Positions 12,825 to 24,475 are shown, counted from the stretch's first letter. The stretch is DNA of 64,000 nt from Rhodeus uyekii (GCA_037043235.1 JAWRVZ010000042.1:790501-854500), one strand, 5' to 3'. Notes: a model not told the origin generated them from the letters alone. Made by a program: numbers and translations.

Positions 12825-12877
12825 CAGAACCATCCACCAAGACGACGTATGTCAGCTACAGCAATCACGCCATCTAA
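12825..12877 (+). CDS. grm8: grm8 terminal coding exon
   Basis: The exon follows a polypyrimidine acceptor TTTTCCCTTCCAG and completes the codon split at 11115. It reads ...STKTTYVSYSNHAI then TAA at 12875-12877. Mammalian GRM8 ends very similarly (SYSNHSI), which identifies the gene. The final residues are the C-terminal ligand used by PDZ scaffolds in group III receptors. The acceptor is a tandem CAGCAG, so an alternative exon start three bases later (12828) is possible. It would replace two residues (Thr-Glu) with one Lys and leave the frame intact. Confidence 0.93.
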
Positions 12878-13500
12878 AGAGGGACACTCTCTGTGGGCGG
12901 AGCTGAGGGCGGGGCCCTGTCTGCAGCAGGACGTCTGTCATGTGACATGCGCTGACGGGCGAATGGACCTGGAACAGGCATCTGAGCATGAGATTTTTAT
13001 AACGTTCTGCATCAATCTAAAACCCGCAGCATCCTGGGAGACAAACAGACAAACCTTCCAGTGAGACTGCAATCCTGCGTTCAAGAGCTACCGATCCTGC
13101 CATGAACACACGTGAACACGCACACACTCACAAAACTGAAGATGCAGGCTTGCAGTCATGTGAAATAAACGAAAAAATATCTTTCCATTTTACATTCCGC
13201 AGATGGAAACGTTCACGGTAAACTTTGGAAATGTGGATGTAAAAAAAGAGAAAATATATGAAACTACCAGAGTCAAACTATGTTTGTTGTTATTGTATTT
13301 TTGTGGTCGTGCAGATTTTTTCATTCTTGTCCCACTTTGTCAGAAACCTGCATTCTGAGATGACGTGTCTTGTATTGGCTGACTGAACCGTAACTGCGGG
13401 GTTGTGAAGCTGTAAAATGCCATGGTTGAAGCATGCTAGTTTTTATACCAAAAAAAATGAAGAAGATTTATTTATAATAAAGGAATGTTTTGCAAATGTG
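12878..13500 (+). other. grm8: grm8 3' UTR
   Basis: Sequence after the stop codon, non-repetitive, up to just beyond the poly(A) signal at 13476. An earlier AATAAA at 13164-13169 could give a shorter UTR. The exact cleavage site is inferred. Confidence 0.65.
13476..13481 (+). terminator. grm8 poly(A) signal
   Basis: Canonical AATAAA 600 bp after the grm8 stop, followed by GT-rich sequence (AATGTTTTGCAAATGTGTAG). AATAAA at 13164 is the alternative. Confidence 0.6.
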
Positions 13501-14561
13501 TAGCGTTGTTAGATGCGTATTTGACAGTGAGATTTGGTTCTCATTTCTCTCATTCATATTCAATCACCTCATATCACAGTCCAAAAATGTCTTGCGCACA
13601 GAACTCAAACTCTCGATCCCATGTAAACCCAATTTAATTGGGGATTTTTCAGGTTCATTATGGACTCTACCAGGGAAAAATGTTTAGCAAGGCATTGCAA
13701 ATCTTAAAAAGCCAATATTTTCTGCTCCTTTTGCATGTGTAATTACTATAAAATATATTTTTTTAAATCCTCATTCATTGATTATAAATGACTGGAAAAG
13801 TCACGTAAATTCATTAGCCAAATAATGCGGGATTCAAAATAGCCTTAAGGCTCAAACATTATACATGTGTGGCAGTGTGATAAACAAGAGACTAGTGTGA
13901 TAAATTCACTTGGAAATCCTTTTAATCATGTTTGTGTGAAGCTGCAGAATATGCGTGTCGTAAATTTCATTAACTCAAGTAACTTTTGCATACGCTCTTT
14001 AAAATAAGGTTTTTGGTCCTCAAGAATAACCTTATTTGCTTCCCAAAATAACCTTTCAGTGAACATTTCTTTAAAAAAAACTTTTTTTTCTTAATGTGTA
14101 GGATATTTTAATAACCTAAAGAACTTTGTGTGCAATGGAAAGATTGATGCCAATAAAGAATTGTTATTTTTAGTACACTTAGCAATACATTTACATTGAG
14201 AAAAATCCTCCTAAAAGGAATTGCATTGGAAATGCATCAGTTTTACAGCTTAAATACCCCTTTATATAATATGAGCTTAAAATGTCTGCTATTAAACTTT
14301 CTGGAATGCCTCGCTCTAATAAGATGCTTTTGCACCGGGTAGTTATAAGAACTCAGTTATAGTGACTAGTCACCAGTGTTAGGGTTAAGTGCGGCATTCA
14401 ACTACTGGAGGATGGAGGATGCCGTGATTGGTTGAGAAGTGCCTGGACTTCTGGGTCGGTCATCACAGTTTTCTATCACAAAGTAAGTATATATAAATTG
14501 TGATTTATACGCATACGTTCCAATCAGTGTACACTGGTATTTCCTGTTAGACTTTAATTAA
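13501..14561. other. Intergenic, nothing recognised
   Basis: AT-rich sequence after grm8. I see no exon, RNA gene or recognisable repeat here. Confidence 0.5.
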
Positions 14562-14953
14562 GGGTGTGTTCACACTTGGCATGTTTGCTTGGATTGAAAT
14601 GAACTCTGGTGCGATTGCTCTGTTCGTGCAGTTCATTTGAGTAAGTGTGAACGCTGAACGTCTGAACATCAAACACACTAAGACTCTGAAGAGATGGGTC
14701 TCACTCCACTTCCAAACCAACTCTTATGCGGTTCGACTGAAATATGAACGCAACACAGACCAAAAGCATGCAAACCAACCAAAAACAGGACATGATATCA
14801 AAAGATGTGATCCTAAAAAGGACAAAATCTTCAAGAACTTTAGGGATAAAATGCCAATGTGAACTTTTAAGTGGACCAGGACTAGAATGAAATGTTGTTT
14901 TGTTTTTATTTGGTCTTTACCAAACGAACCGAGCTACAAGTGTGAACACACCA
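14562..14953. mobile_element. piggyBac-like MITE (TTAA-flanked)
   Basis: Terminal inverted repeats GGTGTGTTCACACTTG (left) and its complement CAAGTGTGAACACACC (right) bound 392 bp. Each side is immediately flanked by TTAA (14558-14561 and 14954-14957), the target site of piggyBac elements. It has no transposase frame, so it is non-autonomous. The superfamily is inferred from TTAA alone. Confidence 0.6.
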
Positions 14954-15029
14954 TTAATCTCCCAAAAGGTGTTCCTATAGCTAAAATCATTCCCATTTCA
15001 CATTCCTCCAATGCAAAAGCCCCTATAGA

Positions 15030-15391
<362 letters not shown>

Positions 15392-15809
15392 GGTTGTTGT
15401 GGTTTACAAGGACATTAAAAGTGTTTCTATGCATTGGGAGAGCTGGAAAACAAAATTTCTGTTCAAGTCCTTATAGTTCACAAAAACCTGATTTTGTGTA
15501 AAATCTGTGTATGAGACAGTGCCCCTGTAGCCGGGTCCCGGTAATGCACCATCTCATGCATATGCACACATGTGTCTGAATCGCAGCTTTTGATTGGCTG
15601 ATCGCCTGATGTCCTCATAATTACGGTTTTTGTCAAACCAGTGTAAAGGTTTATGGGGAAAAAATGACGTTGCTTGCAAAATAACAACAAAAACATTAAA
15701 AAAGCTACAGTAATTAAATAAATAAAAAAGGAATAATGATAATATCACCCATATTTTGATGACCCTGTTCTCCGACCTGAGATGCACGCGCTCTGTTGCT
15801 GAGACTGAC

Positions 15810-15848
15810 TGCGCATGCGCAGAAATTACCGACGTGAAGAGCAATCAG
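15810..15848 (+). promoter_or_regulatory. NRF1-type palindrome and candidate untranslated first exon
   Basis: The perfect palindrome TGCGCATGCGCA (15810-15821) is the classic NRF1 site of CpG promoters. It lies in a locally CpG-richer patch. It is followed at 15848 by a strong donor, AATCAG|GTAAGAA. Together with the exon at 16430 this suggests a small transcription unit. The transcription start is not determined. Confidence 0.4.
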
Positions 15849-16429
15849 GTAAGAATAATGATAAATAAACCGTTTTATGTGTAATTAAGTCAAGTTTTCT
15901 GTTTATATAGTTTGTAGTTAGAGTCATTCTAAAGCTAATTTGACGATTGTGAAATTAAATAGCACCAGACTACATGTATATTACATTTCCTCATAACAAC
16001 GCGTGAGGAATTAATTTATTATTAATTAATTTGTTAATTTATAATGTAAATAATGTAATATCTGTATGATGCTACTCACTACAAGTCGTACAAATAAAGA
16101 TAATAGCTGGTAGTGCAGTTATTTTGGGTAATGGCCGATTGCGTCATTGTTTAATTGAGATAATTACTTTTAATGCTGTTTTTAGTTGGTGATGTTGATG
16201 TAAGTGTATGTAAGTCCGTATAACACAGTCACAGTGTGCTTGAGAAAGAGAGAGAAAAATCTATATATTGTTTTACAGTTTCACTTCCTAGCATGTAAAT
16301 TATAATAATCAGTAATGTTCCAAATATTTTAACCCTCTATGTCTATAACAAATAAATGTGTAAAGCATTTGATTAGGCCAGTGATCTGTAAAAGTCATTT
16401 TAAACATTAATCTACGCTGGGATTTGCAG

Positions 16430-16520
16430 GGGATGATGACAGCAACAAGATCCCAGAGGACCAAACTAAATCCAAAAGATGAAGATGGATTTGAAATAAA
16501 ATACATAAATTCATTTAAAG
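16430..16520 (+). CDS. Candidate first coding exon, possibly KMT5A-like
   Basis: The acceptor TTTGCAG (to 16429) and donor AAAG|GTGAGT (16520) bound an exon. ATG at 16433 opens a 29-codon frame ending LNPKDEDGFEIKYINSFK plus one nt. From memory this resembles the segment just before the SET domain of fish KMT5A-like lysine methyltransferases, which would continue in phase 1. I find no SET-domain exon downstream. Instead a Tc1 element and an inverted repeat follow, so the gene is probably broken or the exon is a stray duplicate. Homology is unverified. Confidence 0.35.
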
Positions 16521-16648
16521 GTGAGTAACATACAGCTGTGTTTACTGGTAAGTATTTTTTAAATGTTTTCCCTGGCTAATCTGTTCACAGTTGGAAAATT
16601 CCTATTGTAACTCATATAAATTGCATTGTATACTGTAACCCATTTATA

Positions 16649-17698
16649 CAGTGAGGAAAATAAGTATTTGAACACCCTGCTATTTTGCAAGTTCTCCCTC
16701 TTAGAAATCATGAAGGGTTCTGAAATTGTCATCGTAGGTGCATGTCCACTGTGAGAGACATAATCTAAAAAGAAAAATCCAGAAATCACAATGTATTTCT
16801 TTTTTAAACTATTTACTTGTATGATACAGCTGCAAATAAGTATTTGAAAATCTGAGAAAATCTATGTTAATATTTGGTACAGTAGCCTTTGTTTGCAATT
16901 ACAGAGGTCAAAAGTTTCCTGTAGTTTTTCGCCAGGTCTGCACACACTGCAGGAGGGATTTTGGCCCACTCCTGCACACAGATCTTCTCTAGATCAGTCA
17001 GGTTTCTGGCCTGTCGCTGAGAAACACAGAGTTTGAGCTCCATCCAAAGATTCTCTATTGAGTTTAGGTCTGGAGACTGGCTAGGCCACGGCAGAACCGT
17101 GATATGCTTCTTACAGAGCCACTCCTGGGTTATCCTGGCTGTGTGCTTCGGGTCATTGTCATGTTGGAAGACTCAGACTTGACCCATCTTCAATGCTCTA
17201 ACTGAGGGAAGGAGGTTGTTCCCCAATACATGGCCATGGTCATCCTCTCCTTAATACATTGCAGTCGCCCTGTCCCATGTGCAGAAAAACACCCCAAAGC
17301 ATGATGCAACCACCCCCATGCTTCACAGTAGGGATGTGTTCTTGGGATGGTACTCATCATTCTTCTTCCTCCAAACACGTTTAGTGGAATTATGACCAGC
17401 TCTTTGGTCTTGGCCATGTTAGTTGTTGGATTCTTACTGATTGTATGGGATGGACAGGTGTCTTTATGCAGCTAACGACCTCAAACAGGTGCATCTAATA
17501 TAGGATAATACATGGAGTGGAGGTGGACAATTTAAAGGCAAACTAACAGTTTAGGGTTAATGAGTTTTATGGATTTTTTTTTATAGATTATGTCTCTCAC
17601 AGTGGACATGCACCTACAATGACAATTTCAAAACCCTTCATGATTTGTGGGAGAACTTGCAAAATATCAGGGTGTTCAAATACTTATTTTCCTCACTG
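16649..17698 (-). mobile_element. Tc1-like transposon, internally degraded
   Basis: The ends read CAGTGAGGAAAATAAGTATT at left and the complement AATACTTATTTTCCTCACTG at right. Each is flanked by TA (16647-16648 and 17699-17700). The second inner block of the repeat (AACACCCTG, AGTTCTCCC) is also mirrored. The 1050-bp length is short for Tc1 (about 1.6 kb). The transposase reads on the minus strand and lacks its N-terminal DNA-binding half. Confidence 0.93.
16867..17417 (-). pseudogene. Tc1 transposase remnant (C-terminal catalytic half)
   Basis: The minus-strand frame from 17169 to a stop at 16867-16869 is open for 100 codons. It carries the family landmarks FQHDNDPKHTA (second catalytic Asp) and SPDLNSIENLW (catalytic Glu), ending near VIANKGY. 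Further 5' (17190-17417) GCFSAHGTGRL is recognisable but in a different frame. The N-terminal paired-type helix-turn-helix region and first Asp are not found. The element therefore cannot move itself. Confidence 0.85.
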
Positions 17699-17823
17699 TA
17701 CTTATCTAATCACACATTTTAATGTTGAGTATGTGATCTTTGTGGAGAAATTAAAGTACTTCATTTTGAATCCAATTTGACACAAAACAGTGCAATGGTT
17801 TGGTCAGCTGTGCAGAAAGAGAT

Positions 17824-18632
17824 CCTCAGCTGAGACTTGATGAGAATACTCAACAGCTCATTTATTTACCGTTACATTTTTCCAAGATGATGCAGAATCT
17901 TTTTTTATGTATAAAGAAATGTAAAGTTGTGTTTTGCGTATGTTTAAAAAAATGAATGTTCCATAAGTAAACTCCTTTCTCTCTCCCGCAAGATCTCAAA
18001 TACTGATCAACAGTTGACGCTTCATGTGAGCATTAAACAGGTAATGTATTTACCTTTGGAAAATTTTGGCATAGGCCTGAGCATTTATTTCTAATATGTT
18101 GTTTAATTGACAAATTTATAAATCCAATCAGACTTAAAATACTACAATACTACAGACTTTTAGTTGTGTGGCTGACATTCAGTGCTAATCTAATACAGTA
18201 CTAGATTTTTCTTTAATAGCATTTAAAGAATTAAGAAATCTTTTACAGATATAAGAAAAATAATAAAAAGTGCAGAAGAATGTGAGAATAAAAGGAAAAA
18301 AAGGAGAAAGAAATTGATAGGCAAATTCAGTGTAGATAGCACAGATCGGCAGTAGATCATATGTACTGCTGTATGAGAAACATGAGAGCCCATTACAGAA
18401 CATATTAGAAATAAACGCTCATGCCAAATTTTTCCAAAGCTAAATAAATGACCTGTTTAATGCTCTCAAAAAGTGTCAGAGAGAGAGAGAAAGAAGCTTA
18501 CTTATTGAACAGTAATTTTACTTTTCTGTAAAATACAATATATGCAGCTCATGGAGATTCTGCATCATCTTGACAAAACGTAACAGGTAAATTAATGACC
18601 TGTTGATCATTATCATCAAGTCTCAGCTGAGG
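17824..18632. repeat. Large imperfect inverted repeat (arms ~277 and ~234 bp)
   Basis: The left arm, 17824-18100, starts CCTCAGCTGAGACTTGATGA and contains AAGATGATGCAGAATCT, GAGCATTAAACAGGT and CTAATATGTT. The right arm, 18399-18632, carries the same landmarks in reverse complement and order, ending in CAAGTCTCAGCTGAGG. A spacer of about 300 bp separates them. The left arm has roughly 40 bp extra near 17990-18030. It could be a foldback element or an inverted duplication. Confidence 0.75.
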
Positions 18633-18706
18633 TTGAAATCTTAAGGGGATAGATATTATAAATAAATACTTTTGCATAACGGGTGTTGACTATTGTATTT
18701 AAGTAT

Positions 18707-19275
18707 CACTGAACTTCTGCCCATCCCCCACAATATGACACCAGGAGTAATTATGAGGACATTTTACACAACCCATGACTCCATCTGACTGCTGTACAAG
18801 ATTAACACTGAACCTCTGCCCATCCCCCACAATACGACACCAGGAGTAATTATGAGGACATTTTACACAACCCATGACTCCGTCTGACTGCTGTATAAGA
18901 TTAACACTGAACTTCTGCCCATCCCCCACAATATGACACCAGGAGTAATTATGAGGACATTTTACACAACCCATGACTCCATCTGACTGCTGTACAAGAT
19001 TAACACTGAACTTCTGCCCATCCCCCACAATACGACACCAGGAGTAATTATGAGGACATTTTACACAACCCATGACTCCGTCTGACTGCTGTATAAGATT
19101 AACACTGAACTTCTGCCCATCCCCCACAATATGACACCAGGAGTAATTATGAGGACATTTTACACAACCCATGACTCCATCTGACTGCTGTATAAGATTA
19201 ACACTGAACGCCTGCCCATCCCCCACAATATGACACCAGGAGTAATTATGAGGACATCTTACACAACTCCATCTT
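18707..19275 (-). repeat. 99-bp tandem repeat, 5.7 copies, open on minus strand
   Basis: Unit starts at CACTGAAC recur exactly every 99 bp (18707, 18806, 18905, 19004, 19103, 19202), with a partial sixth copy. 99 is a multiple of three, so the minus strand is open through all units. It gives 33-residue repeats with two Cys, the phrase GCVKCPHNYSWC and GDGQKFSVNL. Variants alternate between neighbouring units (ATATGAC with CCATCTG versus ATACGAC with CCGTCTG), implying a 198-bp higher-order unit. I see no splice sites or promoter proving it is a gene, and I do not recognise the peptide. Confidence 0.9.
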
Positions 19276-20180
19276 AATCACAATAAACAACCTTAGGTTT
19301 ATTATATCTTCTGTCTAGTTTGCTCCTGCTTTTGGCATAAACCTGCTATGATAAACACGTTTCCTGAAACTACAGTTAGATCTACCTGAAAAACATGAAG
19401 GACTCTATTTCTTTTATCTTTATTCTATTGTTTTTATTACTTCTGCTTATGTTTAAATATGTACTATTTTATGTATTTTTGCACTACAAAATTAAACGTA
19501 TTTAAACTAGAATCCATGGCTATGTTCTACATTAAATTTTATGATTTTAACAAAACTTTAGATACTTATTATCATTACCAAGATAATCAACCTCATTTCC
19601 AAAACCTATATATCATTACCAAAACAGTTCTATAAATGTTAATTTAATTAAAAGAAAAATTGTAGTTTACAGTTTACTTTTCAACACTTGTACAGACTCT
19701 ACACATTATGTTCCTTCAGATTTGTCACATAATTAAAAAAATGGTCAGGTTTCATTTAAATATTCTAAAAAAATAGGTTGTAAATTGTGGAAGGTGTTGT
19801 GGTGATGCGAAAAAGCATTCAAAATAAAAATCCTGTTAATTTAAAAATAAAAATTTCAGAATTTCAAATTACTGTGCATGATTCTTAATAATCCAATTTT
19901 AAAAATGTTAAAATGTATTAGCTTTTCTAACAACATTGACGTTTTCAGACTTGCAGTAATGAGAATTTTTAGGACTTGTTTTGGAAATTATGTTCAAAAA
20001 TGTCTTAAACTGTAAGTGAATGTTTTTAAAATAATGTGCACAAATAATTTAGACTTTGGTTCAAATGTCTGAAATAATTTTTTGTTAATTCAAGCATTTT
20101 TTAAATTTTCATGTTTGACATTTTTAAAACCATGTTTTCATGAGAATCACCCATATATATATATATATTACACACACACT
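19276..20180. other. AT-rich intergenic, nothing recognised
   Basis: Very AT-rich with many short poly(A)/poly(T) runs. No exon, RNA gene or dispersed repeat could be supported. Confidence 0.5.
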
Positions 20181-20336
20181 GTAAGTCAATGGCTACTGTC
20201 AAATGTTTGGATACATATATTATTAAGAATATCATCTTTTGTGTTGAACAGATGCAAGAGAATCATACAGGTTTGGAACAACATAACGGTGAGGAAATTT
20301 GACAATTTTCAGTTTTGGGTGAACTATCCCTTTTGT
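20180..20336 (+). repeat. Interspersed repeat end (GGTGAACTATCCC family)
   Basis: Contains TTTGTGTTGAACAGATGCAA, ATCATACAGGTTTGGAACAAC and ends TTTTGGGTGAACTATCCCTTT. I recognise this series as the end of a very abundant cyprinid non-autonomous element. No second copy is in the window. Confidence 0.6.
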
Positions 20337-20649
20337 TTGTTTTCAGCTATTTTTATTACAATTTGTTTATGAAATGTTTTTAAAATGTTTGAGAAAAATG
20401 TATGTGTAACTTGATTTATGTAATTGTAATATTAATAACTACATTAATAAACTTTGCACTTTGTTCTCTGTTATATGTTCTCATGTCTGTTAAATGCTCA
20501 TATGTGCATATCAGAACACAAATAGTAGGTCCTATAAAATACAGTTGCATATTTACATAATCATACACAATTTTTTACAATATCATCTTTTTAAATGGTT
20601 GTGTCTGTGTGAGTATGATCCCACAGGTGACTCTAATCATATGTCCTCA

Positions 20650-20900
20650 TAAATCAGGTGTATCCTTATAATACACAATGTATTCAGTTGTGTATGTGTT
20701 TACTGTGTCCCTCTAATACACGTTAGTGACACTTGTGTGTATTGTATAGCAACTGTCCTCATAATCAGGTGTGTCCTTATAATACACAATGTATTCAGTT
20801 GTGTATGTGTGTACCGTGTCCTCTTAATTCATTTGTGTCCCTCTAATACACGTTTGTGACACTTGTGTGTATTGTACAGCAACTGTCCTCATAATTCCAG
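20650..20900 (+). repeat. Local tandem duplication, ~115-137 bp units
   Basis: Two consecutive copies of a block running from TCCTTATAATACACAATG through TCAGTTGTGTATGTG and CCCTCTAATACACGTT to GCAACTGTCCTCATAAT. The second copy carries a short extra segment near 20820. Confidence 0.8.
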
Positions 20901-21168
20901 TTAGTCCTTATAATATAGTTTTGTGTCATGGGCGGAGCTTGTGCGTCTAATTATCAGAGTCCTCGTTAGTAGGTAAATTGTCAAGTTGTCATATTATAGG
21001 TTGTGTTGTGTGTATAGCAATTCTGAAGTGAGATCTGTGATGTGGGGCTCAAAAGAAAAATTTTGATAGGTGTCTCATCTCTGTAGAGCAAGCGGAAAGG
21101 GGTGTCCCCGTAAACCACCAACAGACTGGTTTGGGGCTCAGTGTCCTTGTAAACCACAAAAACCCGTA

Positions 21169-21171
<3 letters not shown>

Positions 21172-21246
<75 letters not shown>

Positions 21247-21365
21247 TGTGTCTAAGTGTTATTGTGTGTGTGTGTTTGCGTGTGTGCGTGCGTGCGTGAA
21301 TGAGTGAGTGTATGTGTGTAAGAGTGAGTGTGCGTGTGTGTGTGTTAGAGTGTGTTTGTTTGTGT
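21172..21365. repeat. TG/GA compound microsatellite
   Basis: (TG)n interrupted by (GA)n and degenerate GTGAGTG motifs over about 190 bp. Confidence 0.9.
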
Positions 21366-23334
21366 GTGAATATACTTAGTTGGACTGATTGTAATTATAT
21401 AGGAAATAATAATCAAAAAAGAGTGTTTGTTTAAAGCTTCCAAAAGGGGATTTCAAACTCTTAAAGAGTCGAATCTCTCTCTCTCTCTCTCTCTGGAATG
21501 CCTTGCACCATTGCTGTCCTCAATATGATCAATTACTGGGCTGATTATGAAATAATGATCATGGAGAGGGTTTGTTGTTAAACTTTTCTGCCCTTGACCC
21601 TCTTGCCTTTGATGAGTCCTGAGATTGTTTCTGCAGGTTCTGTGTCTGGATGTTCATATCCAGCAGTGAGGACGTGTTCTGTGTGAGTCGACCTTGGCTG
21701 ACAGCACAGCTCCTGTGGCACGACCACCTCCCGCTTCTGTGGAATGATATAGCAGGTGTTGAGTGAAACCCGAGGCTGTCGGTTTGCTCCACCGCCGCAG
21801 ACCCGTGCCGCTTCCGAAGCGCTAATCCCCTGCTATCTCCACCAAGCTAATTCAATTACTTCTCCCTCTGTTGTAAATGAGATTCAGAGAACATCCAATC
21901 TCCCATCTCTCTCCCCTATTCTGTCCCTCGCTTGCACTTAGACATATCAGTCAGGAAGTAAAGAGGCCGATGTCGTCTCAGGTAAGACCAGAATCAACAG
22001 ACTCGTCTTTTGGAGGGATGTGGTTGCCATGGCAGCCAAACAACTGTTGTGTCTTTAGACCTTGATCTCCTCTGGGTTTTTCTCTAAGGCCATTTTCACA
22101 CTTGATTTGATCGCAAATACTTCAATAACAAAAAGGGATGAAATCGACATCTGGTTCTTAATATTTTTTATTCATATTTTGTTAATATTTTACAAAGCAT
22201 CTAAAAGGACGTGGTGTTGGGGAAAAAAGAGATGGGAGGGAAAATAATATTTTAATGCTTTTGTGGTCTCTCACAAACCCCGTTCATTGCAAGTCCCTTA
22301 AAGTGCTCTGTCAAATATTAATTAAAAATATTAACAAAACTGATCTGAACCAGATGTCGAATGCATCCCTTTTTTATTGAAGTCTTTGTTTTGCATAGAC
22401 AAACTTTCCATTTTGTAAGAGATCCACACAAAAAATGCATTGATAATGCATATGCTCTAGTCTAGAAACATCTATGATTCAAAACTATTGCATCTGAAAT
22501 GTTTTCCCAAGCAGAGAGCTGTGCATTCAGATGACTTTATCTTTTCCTTCCTGTGTTTCTTCTCCAACTTTGCTTCTCTCCCGACCCGTGAAAGCTATTT
22601 TTGTGTGTTTTGTTTTGCCTAATAAGATTTAGCAACAGTGGAAAAACAGAATAATTTTGAGTAGAAGTGCCGTTTTATTGTTTGCGAGACCTAGAATGGC
22701 CGTCCCCAAAGGAGGATGAGGCGGGAAATAAGTTTAATCTCCAGTCTTCCAGCTGCCAGATAGCAACACATTTCCACACAAATATGAACGAATGATATAT
22801 TTTGTATATTTTGAGACGTAATCTCTCAGGAGAACCTGCATGAAAGAGGAACTTATGAGTGAGAGAAGCTCCAAAACCCATGCAAAACACTGCGTTTACT
22901 GTCTTGTCATTCATCTTTTTCTCCTCCACAATATTCAGGAATGAATTCATCTCAAAGGTATATTGATATCTATTTTAGTTTTGTACAATTCCATTTTAAA
23001 ATTTAAGATTAAAAATCTACCATTTACTTACATCTATAAATGTTTCCCATTTGATATCTGACCTACATTAATGACTTTATTTTATTGGCCTACTTAATTC
23101 TATTTATTTGCATACTCAATTGTAATTGGTCTTTGTTTTTCTTGCATATAATTAAACCATTTACAACAGTATTTATGCTGCCCATGCACACTTATACACC
23201 ATTTAATATAGTGAATTTAAATTTTTATAAAAACTTTAAAGTCATTTATTTTTTATGGAATATAGTATGTCTCATAAATGATTTATTTATGCACATATAT
23301 ATTTTTTTAAATTCATGTTCCTGGTAGTCTTGAA
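21366..23334. other. Intergenic with a candidate conserved block
   Basis: No gene found. 21640-21960 is unusually balanced in composition. It includes AGCGCTAATCCCCTGC (an OTX-type TAATCC core) and CTAATTCAATTACTTC (homeodomain cores), which is the texture of a developmental enhancer. Conservation was not tested. 22980-23320 is AT-rich filler. Confidence 0.3.
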
Positions 23335-23570
23335 TCAGAATAACTTCCCCTCCCTCTTGCAGCTTCTCTTCTCTTCTCTGATAACAAGGGTGGGGAAACC
23401 TGTCAATCACATGAGATCAGCCAATAGAAAACCACAACCAGCCATTTTAATTTCTACCAGAAAAAATCAAGCCCCGCCCCTACATTTGTTCTTGTTCCAG
23501 AAGCGTTTCACTCAAATATTCAGTACAATAGAGAAGAAAAGATGATAGTAACTTCCGTTTTCTAATGCAC
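23335..23570 (+). repeat. Interspersed repeat, second copy of the 4375 family
   Basis: Shares CTTGCAGCTTCTCTTCT-type start, CCTGTCAATCACATGAGATC, AAATCAAGCCCCGCCC and GTTTCACTCA with 4375-4715 in the same order. Confidence 0.75.
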
Positions 23571-24028
23571 TAATGTTCCTCACTCTTGTTGTTCTGTTCT
23601 TTTTTCACAGCTTTGTGATTTCTCTCCCTCGGCTTCGATACAAGACAATGAACATATGAATGACTCCAAAACGTTTAGAAAAACACCACACCTGAGACAC
23701 ATGAGCTGTCAGAAATGTCATAGCTGTCAATCATTACGTCTCCATGAATACCATCGAGACAGAAGCGTTACTGGTGCTTCATCTGGTTAATTACGATCAG
23801 AGCGCTTGGGGTTTAACGGCATGTGAACACACACATGCTGCCTGAAACAGGAGCGTATTGTACCAATGCTTTCTTAAAAAAAAAACATCATTATATTTTG
23901 TTATGTAAATGCATGCGTCTTAAAAAAAATAACATTGTAATGCATTTTTTGCATTTCTTTGTGTTTCGTAACCCTTTTCCACTGTATTTTTAACCTTTAA
24001 AAACTAAAACTTCAAAACCTATTATACT

Positions 24029-24055
24029 TTGTGTGTGTGTGTGTGTGTGTGTGTG
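24029..24055. repeat. (GT)n microsatellite
   Basis: About 13 GT units. Confidence 0.9.
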
Positions 24056-24189
24056 TTCTTCTCTATATCAGTGTCAGTGTTTATGAACTCCTGAATCACC
24101 TCCATTGTCATCTTGAGTTTTTCTTGGAACAAACACTCACAATATTCCTCATTATAATAATTAATACGCAGAATAAAGGGGCGAGGCTT

Positions 24190-24475
24190 GAGTTAGTTAG
24201 TGGTGTGTTGAAGGGGGCGGGAGATTTCACACACAAACTGGAAGCTCTTGACCAATCACAACACACTGATCCAGCTGACCAATCAGAGCAGTGTGTTTTT
24301 CAGAAGGAGGGGCTTCAAAGAGACAGGAACTAAACAGAGCGTTTCTGACAGACTGGGAAGAGACGAGCCGCAACAATGAAAAAATGGGAGAAATTGTGCT
24401 TTTTGAACATTCAAGCATGAAAACCTGCTCTAGCAGATCCCCAAATCAAGACTTTAAAAGAGCAGGATAGACTGT
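24190..24475 (+). repeat. Interspersed repeat (ACCAATCACAACACACTG family)
   Basis: Order of CTTGACCAATCACAACACAC, GACCAATCAGAGCAGTGTG, GAGGGGCTTCAAAGAGACA and GAACATTCAAGCATGAAAAC. I recognise this as a very common cyprinid repeat. The open frame across it on the plus strand is not treated as a gene. Confidence 0.55.

Noticed and set aside
18707..19275. CRISPR array
   Set aside because: The 99-bp units abut directly without unique spacers, and the host is a vertebrate.
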